Of a stretch of 64,000 bases of DNA, positions 60,339 to 64,000 are shown one piece after another. Source of the stretch: Pseudomonas solani (GTDB taxonomy: Bacteria; Pseudomonadota; Gammaproteobacteria; Pseudomonadales; Pseudomonadaceae); contig NZ_AP023081.1 in assembly GCF_026072635.1 (NCBI RefSeq), positions 1,882,501 through 1,946,500 of the forward strand, written 5' to 3'. A program made the position numbers and the translations under genes. A model generated the notes under the pieces. The model saw only the letters and a program-made list of their open reading frames with translations, did no database searches and was not told the origin of the DNA. Within the stretch, counting starts at the first letter, position 1. Every line of letters begins with the position of its first letter.

Positions 60339-62002
60339 CACCAGCTCCTGAACTTGGCCGGGGGGTTGTAGAGGCCGCCGGACCAGTCCACCAGCTCGGC
60401 GATGCTCTTGGCGGCGAGCAGTTCGCGGGTCGCATCGGTGCGGCGGATGCCGAGGTCCTCGGGCAGGGCGATCAGCCCTTCGCGGCGCATGCGCTCGGTG
60501 TCCTTGGGGTCATGGCGCAGGCCGATGGCGGTGACCCCGGCGACGGCGGCGATCATGGCGCGGCGCTCTTCCACCGTGCGCGCCTTGTACAGGTAGGCGA
60601 TGCCTTCCTCGGTGAGCAGGTGGGTGACGTCGTCGCCGTAGATCATGATCGGCGCCAGGGGCATGCCGCTCTTCCGGGCCACATCGACCGCGTCCAGGGT
60701 CTCGACGAAGGTGGGTTTGCCGCCTTCCTGGAAGGTCTCGACCATCTGCACCACCAGCTTCTTGCCACGGGCCAGCAGGGCCTCGGGTTCGGCGCGCATG
60801 TCCAGCCAGGCGGGGGTGGAATGGCGGCGGCCGCGCGGGTCGTGGCCCATGTTCGGCGCACCGCCGAAGCCCGCAAGGCGGCCCCGGGTGACGGTGGAGG
60901 AATGGCCGTCGCCATCCACCTGCAGGGTGGCGCCGATGAACAGGTCCACCGCGTACTGCCCGGCCAGCTGGCACATCATGCGGTTGGAGCGCATGGAGCC
61001 GTCGCGGCCGGTGAAGAACACGTCCGGGCGCTGGGCGATGTAGCCCTCCATGCCCAGCTCGGTGCCGAAGCAGTGCACGCTTTCCACCCAGCCGGTCTCG
61101 ATGGCGGGGATCAGCGTCGGGTGCGGGTTGAGCGTCCAGTTGCGGCAGATCTTGCCCTTCAGCCCCAGGGATTCGCCGTAGGTGGGCAGGATCAGCTCGA
61201 TGGCGGCGGTGTTGAAGCCGATGCCGTGGTTGAGCGACTGGACCTTGTGTTTCTCGTAGATGCCGCGGATCGCCATCATCGCCATCAGCACGTGCACCGG
61301 CTTGATGTGGCGCGGGTCGCGGGTGAACAGCGGCTCGATGTAGAACGGCTTGTCGGCCACCACCACGAAGTCGACCCAGGAGGCGGGGATGTCCACGCGC
61401 GGCAGGTCGCCGACGTCGTCCACCAGCTCGTTGACCTGGACGATGACGATGCCGTCGGAGAAGGCCGTGGGCTCCACCAGGGCGGGGGTGTCCTCGGTGC
61501 TGGGGCCGGTGTAGATGTTGCCGTGGCGGTCGGCCATGAAGCCGGCCACCAGCGCGACGTTGGGGATCAGGTCCACCAGCAGGCGCGAGTACAGCTCGAT
61601 GTAGGTGTGGATGGCGCCGACTTCCAGCAGGCCGTCTTCCAGCAGCTGGCTGATGCGCAGGCTCTGCGGCCCGGCGAAGGAGAAGTCGAGCTTGCGGGCG
61701 ATGCCGCGTTCGAACAGGTCCAGGTGCTCGGCGCGGCTGACGCTGGGCATGATCATGTGCAGGTCGTGCAGGCGCCCGGGATCGGCCTTGGCCAGGGAGC
61801 GGGAGAGGAAGTCCGCCTGCTTCTGGTTGTTGCCTTCGAGCACCACCCGGTCGCCGGGGGCGATCAGCGCCTCCAGGGCGGCGACGATGCGCTCGCTGGG
61901 CAGCACCACGCCGTCGGCGAGGGATCGCACCTGGTCGAGGCGACGCTGCTTTTCCGCGCGCCGACGCGACCATTGCGGCGGTGGGGAGATTGTCGTTGTC
62001 AT
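60338..62002 (-). CDS. mdcA: malonate decarboxylase alpha subunit
   Basis: 554-residue acetyl-S-ACP:malonate ACP transferase, which exchanges acetyl for malonyl on MdcC. It has the CoA-transferase-like pattern RIVAALEALIAPGDRVVLEGNNQKQ, GFMADRHGNIYTGP and FVVVADKPFYIEPLF. First gene of mdcABCDEGH-madLM. The ATG at 62002 has GTGGAG seven bases before it. Confidence 0.94.
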   Translation of the reverse strand: MTTTISPPPQWSRRRAEKQRRLDQVRSLADGVVLPSERIVAALEALIAPGDRVVLEGNNQKQADFLSRSLAKADPGRLHDLHMIMPSVSRAEHLDLFERGIARKLDFSFAGPQSLRISQLLEDGLLEVGAIHTYIELYSRLLVDLIPNVALVAGFMADRHGNIYTGPSTEDTPALVEPTAFSDGIVIVQVNELVDDVGDLPRVDIPASWVDFVVVADKPFYIEPLFTRDPRHIKPVHVLMAMMAIRGIYEKHKVQSLNHGIGFNTAAIELILPTYGESLGLKGKICRNWTLNPHPTLIPAIETGWVESVHCFGTELGMEGYIAQRPDVFFTGRDGSMRSNRMMCQLAGQYAVDLFIGATLQVDGDGHSSTVTRGRLAGFGGAPNMGHDPRGRRHSTPAWLDMRAEPEALLARGKKLVVQMVETFQEGGKPTFVETLDAVDVARKSGMPLAPIMIYGDDVTHLLTEEGIAYLYKARTVEERRAMIAAVAGVTAIGLRHDPKDTERMRREGLIALPEDLGIRRTDATRELLAAKSIAELVDWSGGLYNPPAKFRSW

Positions 62003-62131
62003 TGGAGGCTCCACGGGTTCCGCTGTCGTGGAGCGAACCTTAGGAGCGCGACCGGTGGGTCATCAATCAAGCCCGGGGACGGATCGTTACGGCGAGGTTA
62101 ACGATCCACTGCGGTGCGATGCCGGATGCAG

Positions 62132-62165
62132 GGTGGACCCCGCTTCATCGGTCCACCATGCGGGG
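62132..62165. repeat. direct hairpin repeat, copy A
   Basis: GGTGGACCCCGCTTCATCGG followed by TCCACCATGCGGGG, nearly identical to 62400-62433. Each copy contains GGTGGACC/GGTCCACC and can fold on itself. It lies between mdcA and the siderophore receptor. Confidence 0.65.
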
Positions 62166-62183
62166 TCGACCGGGGCTCTTGTT

Positions 62184-62235
62184 GTGGGAGCGGATTCATC
62201 CGCGATGGAGCGCAACGCGCTCCCGCCTTTTCACG
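62184..62235. repeat. REP-like sequence, GTGGGAGCGGATTC type
   Basis: GTGGGAGCGGATTCATCCGC, then GGAGCGCAACGCGCTCC. It is a variant whose inner stem (GGAT/ATCC) again keeps complementarity. No gene is seen in 62003-62444. Confidence 0.7.
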
Positions 62236-62399
62236 CACCTTGCATGCAGCGAGGTCAACCGGGAGCTCCGCTGGTGGACGTAAAGAGCGACGCCCACCCA
62301 TGCCTTCAACTGCTTGTGCAGAGGGTTCGGGATCGTTGTGTTGGGCCTCGCTGCGCTCGGCACCAACCTACGGTCATGCACCGTGCTCGGTGTGATGCC

Positions 62400-62433
62400 G
62401 GTGGACCCCGCTTCACCGGTCCACCGTGCGGGG
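62400..62433. repeat. direct hairpin repeat, copy B
   Basis: GGTGGACCCCGCTTCACCGG followed by TCCACCGTGCGGGG, matching copy A at 62132 with two changes. It lies just beyond the receptor stop and could act as part of its 3' end. Confidence 0.65.
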
Positions 62434-62444
62434 CTGCTCGGGGC

Positions 62445-64000
62445 TTAGAACTCCAGGGTGCTGGAGAGCTGCACCAGGCGCGGGTCACCGATGGAGACGT
62501 TCCACTGGTTCACCGAGGAGCTGTAGTAGGTCTTGTCGAAGATGTTCTTCAGGTTCAGCTGCAGCTTGAGACGCTTGTCGTTACCCAAGGGCGTCTCGTA
62601 GGCGGCGAAGGCGTCGGCTACTGCGTAGTGAGGCAGGTTGAAGCTGTTGGCGACATCGCCCTCACGGGAGCCGATGTAGCGACCACCAAAGCCTGCACGC
62701 AAACGATCACCCTCGAACACCTGGCCGAAGTCATAGACCGCCGAGAGCGAGCCACTGCGCTTGGCAACGTTCTGCAGTTCGTTGCCCTTGTAGAGCGGGT
62801 CCTTGGTCAGCTCCGCATCCAGCCACGCAAAGGTGCCGATCAGGCTGAGGTTGTCGGTGACCTGGCCGGTGACATCCAGCTCAATGCCACGTGAGCGGAC
62901 TTCACCCACTGCTCGGTTGGAGCCATCGAGTTCGGTCACGGCGACGTTCTCCTTGACGATATCGAACAGCGCCAGGGTGCCGGTGATGCGGCCCGGCATA
63001 TCCAGCTTGGCGCCGATCTCCCAGCTCTTGCCCTCCTCCGGAGCCATCGCGTTCACCGATCCGGTCCCGCTCAGCGGCGCAATGGTGGAGTTCGGTTTAA
63101 AGGACTCGGTGTAGCCGCCGTAGAGGGACAGCTCGTCGGTCATCTTGTAGACCAGGCCGACCCGGGGCACCCAGAGCTGACCGTCGATATCGGTGTTCTT
63201 GGTGAACGGACGGCCGCGACCGGCGAGCTGGTCGTAGAGCTGGTAGCGAGCACCGGCGATGAATATCCACTGCTCGTTGAGGTGCACCGAATCCTGGAAG
63301 AAGGCGGACTGGCTGACCACGCGGTCGGTCTGGTCGCTGTCGCCGGCGGCCACCGTGGTGGGCACCGGCACCTGGCCATAGACCGGGTTCCAGGGGTTGA
63401 AGCTGACGCTGGTGGTCTGGCGGATCAGGTCCTCGCGGTAGAACTTGCGGTACTCGTGGTCCACGCCCATCAGCAGGTCGTGCTGCATGCCGGCCAGTTG
63501 CACCTTGCCGTCCAGGTCGAAGGTGGCGAAATGCTCGGTGCTCACCGCGCCCCGGGTGCCATCCAGGCGACGCCTCAGCGTGCCGTTGGCATTCTGGCTT
63601 TGCACCCGCGCCTGGTAGTCGTCGTAGGTGTCGCGGTTGTAGCTGTAGGCGAAGTGGGCTTTCCAGTCCTCGTTCAACGGGTGTTCGAGGTCGAGGATCA
63701 TCAAGTCCGAGCGGCCCTCGGTGACGTTATAGGGCTCGTCCAGGCGGCGGGTGGCCGGCACTGCCAGGGGCTTGCCGTTGATGAAGACCGTGCCGCGGTC
63801 GAAGGGCACCGAGTACTCGCGGTGCTCGAAGCTGAGGTTCACCGTGGTGTCTTCGCCGTACCAGGCGAAGGAGGGGGCGAAGGTCTTGTCGCGGTTGTGG
63901 CCGAAGTTGCGCCAATAGTCGGCGTCGTCGTAGTCGGCGATCACGCGGTAGGCCAGGCCGGAATCCCCCAGGGGGCCGGTGACGTCGAGGGTGCCGCCGC
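62445..64000 (-). CDS. TonB-dependent siderophore receptor (5' part cut by window edge)
   Basis: About 518 residues of the C-terminal part are present; the open frame continues past the right edge, so signal peptide, TonB box and most of the plug are missing. What remains is a beta barrel: GPLGDSGLAYRVIADYDD at the edge, DYWRNFGHNRD, VPRVGLVYKMTDELSLYGGYTESFKPN, and the end SSTLEF with a terminal Phe. LKLQLNLKNIFDKTYY and the plug-to-barrel sequence are typical of ferric siderophore receptors of the FecA/FiuA/FpvA group. The ligand is unknown. Confidence 0.9.
   Translation of the reverse strand, partial: GGTLDVTGPLGDSGLAYRVIADYDDADYWRNFGHNRDKTFAPSFAWYGEDTTVNLSFEHREYSVPFDRGTVFINGKPLAVPATRRLDEPYNVTEGRSDLMILDLEHPLNEDWKAHFAYSYNRDTYDDYQARVQSQNANGTLRRRLDGTRGAVSTEHFATFDLDGKVQLAGMQHDLLMGVDHEYRKFYREDLIRQTTSVSFNPWNPVYGQVPVPTTVAAGDSDQTDRVVSQSAFFQDSVHLNEQWIFIAGARYQLYDQLAGRGRPFTKNTDIDGQLWVPRVGLVYKMTDELSLYGGYTESFKPNSTIAPLSGTGSVNAMAPEEGKSWEIGAKLDMPGRITGTLALFDIVKENVAVTELDGSNRAVGEVRSRGIELDVTGQVTDNLSLIGTFAWLDAELTKDPLYKGNELQNVAKRSGSLSAVYDFGQVFEGDRLRAGFGGRYIGSREGDVANSFNLPHYAVADAFAAYETPLGNDKRLKLQLNLKNIFDKTYYSSSVNQWNVSIGDPRLVQLSSTLEF

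Noticed and set aside
60329..62101. 590-codon plus-strand frame over mdcA
   Set aside because: Shadow of mdcA; His/Val/Gly-rich translation without motifs.

Overview
The window is a 64 kb piece of a GC-rich Pseudomonas chromosome, probably the P. aeruginosa group. It carries several gene sets typical of that group: aguRBA, ssuEADCBF preceded by lsfA, short (type 2) argC, an mdc malonate decarboxylase cluster and many GTAG/GTGG-type REP sequences. I saw no tRNA, rRNA, CRISPR array, transposase or phage gene. Species identity is inferred from gene content and style only.

Layout. Positions 1-8.1 kb are housekeeping: a CYTH-CHAD protein, a DUF502 membrane protein, argC, an Lrp/AsnC regulator, a small ACT-like protein, an orphan GspE-type ATPase, and a qmcA-nfeD pair. 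Positions 8.1-11.0 kb are the agmatine-to-putrescine unit aguR-aguB-aguA. From 11.3 to about 51.5 kb most genes concern sulfur scavenging: ssuFBCDAE and lsfA, an OprD-family porin, an extra SsuA-like binding protein plus tauABCD, an OPT transporter, an eight-gene GntR-controlled operon built around an AprA-like flavoprotein and a two-cluster ferredoxin with its own ABC transporter, a trans-sulfuration-family PLP enzyme, MetQ, D-cysteine desulfhydrase with a cystine ABC transporter (tcyJLN), and a LacI-linked operon of TonB receptor, flavin monooxygenase, aldo/keto reductase and SsuA-like protein. An odd AAA+ regulator and a small hydrolase follow. Positions 51.7-62.0 kb hold malonate use: mdcR, a NhaD-like antiporter, madML and mdcHGEDCBA. 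The right edge cuts a TonB-dependent siderophore receptor.

Together, the central 40 kb would let the cell take up organosulfur compounds when sulfate and cysteine are scarce (sulfonates, taurine, cystine, and one or two unidentified substrates), cut out sulfite or sulfide, and protect itself with a 1-Cys peroxiredoxin. AT-rich promoter islands recur before many of these units. One motif near ATAAGCTAATGA occurs before the extra ssuA, before tauA, and between the hydrolase and mdcR.

Three things stand out. (1) A dispersed structured intergenic element of about 300-550 bp occurs three times. It has covarying hairpins, two copies carry terminal inverted repeats, and those two lie in REP sequences. 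(2) The AprA-like/ferredoxin/ABC/HEAT/DUF971 operon has no function I can name with confidence. (3) qmcA, aguB and mdcH are each broken by one missing G or C, which suggests uncorrected sequencing errors rather than three real pseudogenes.
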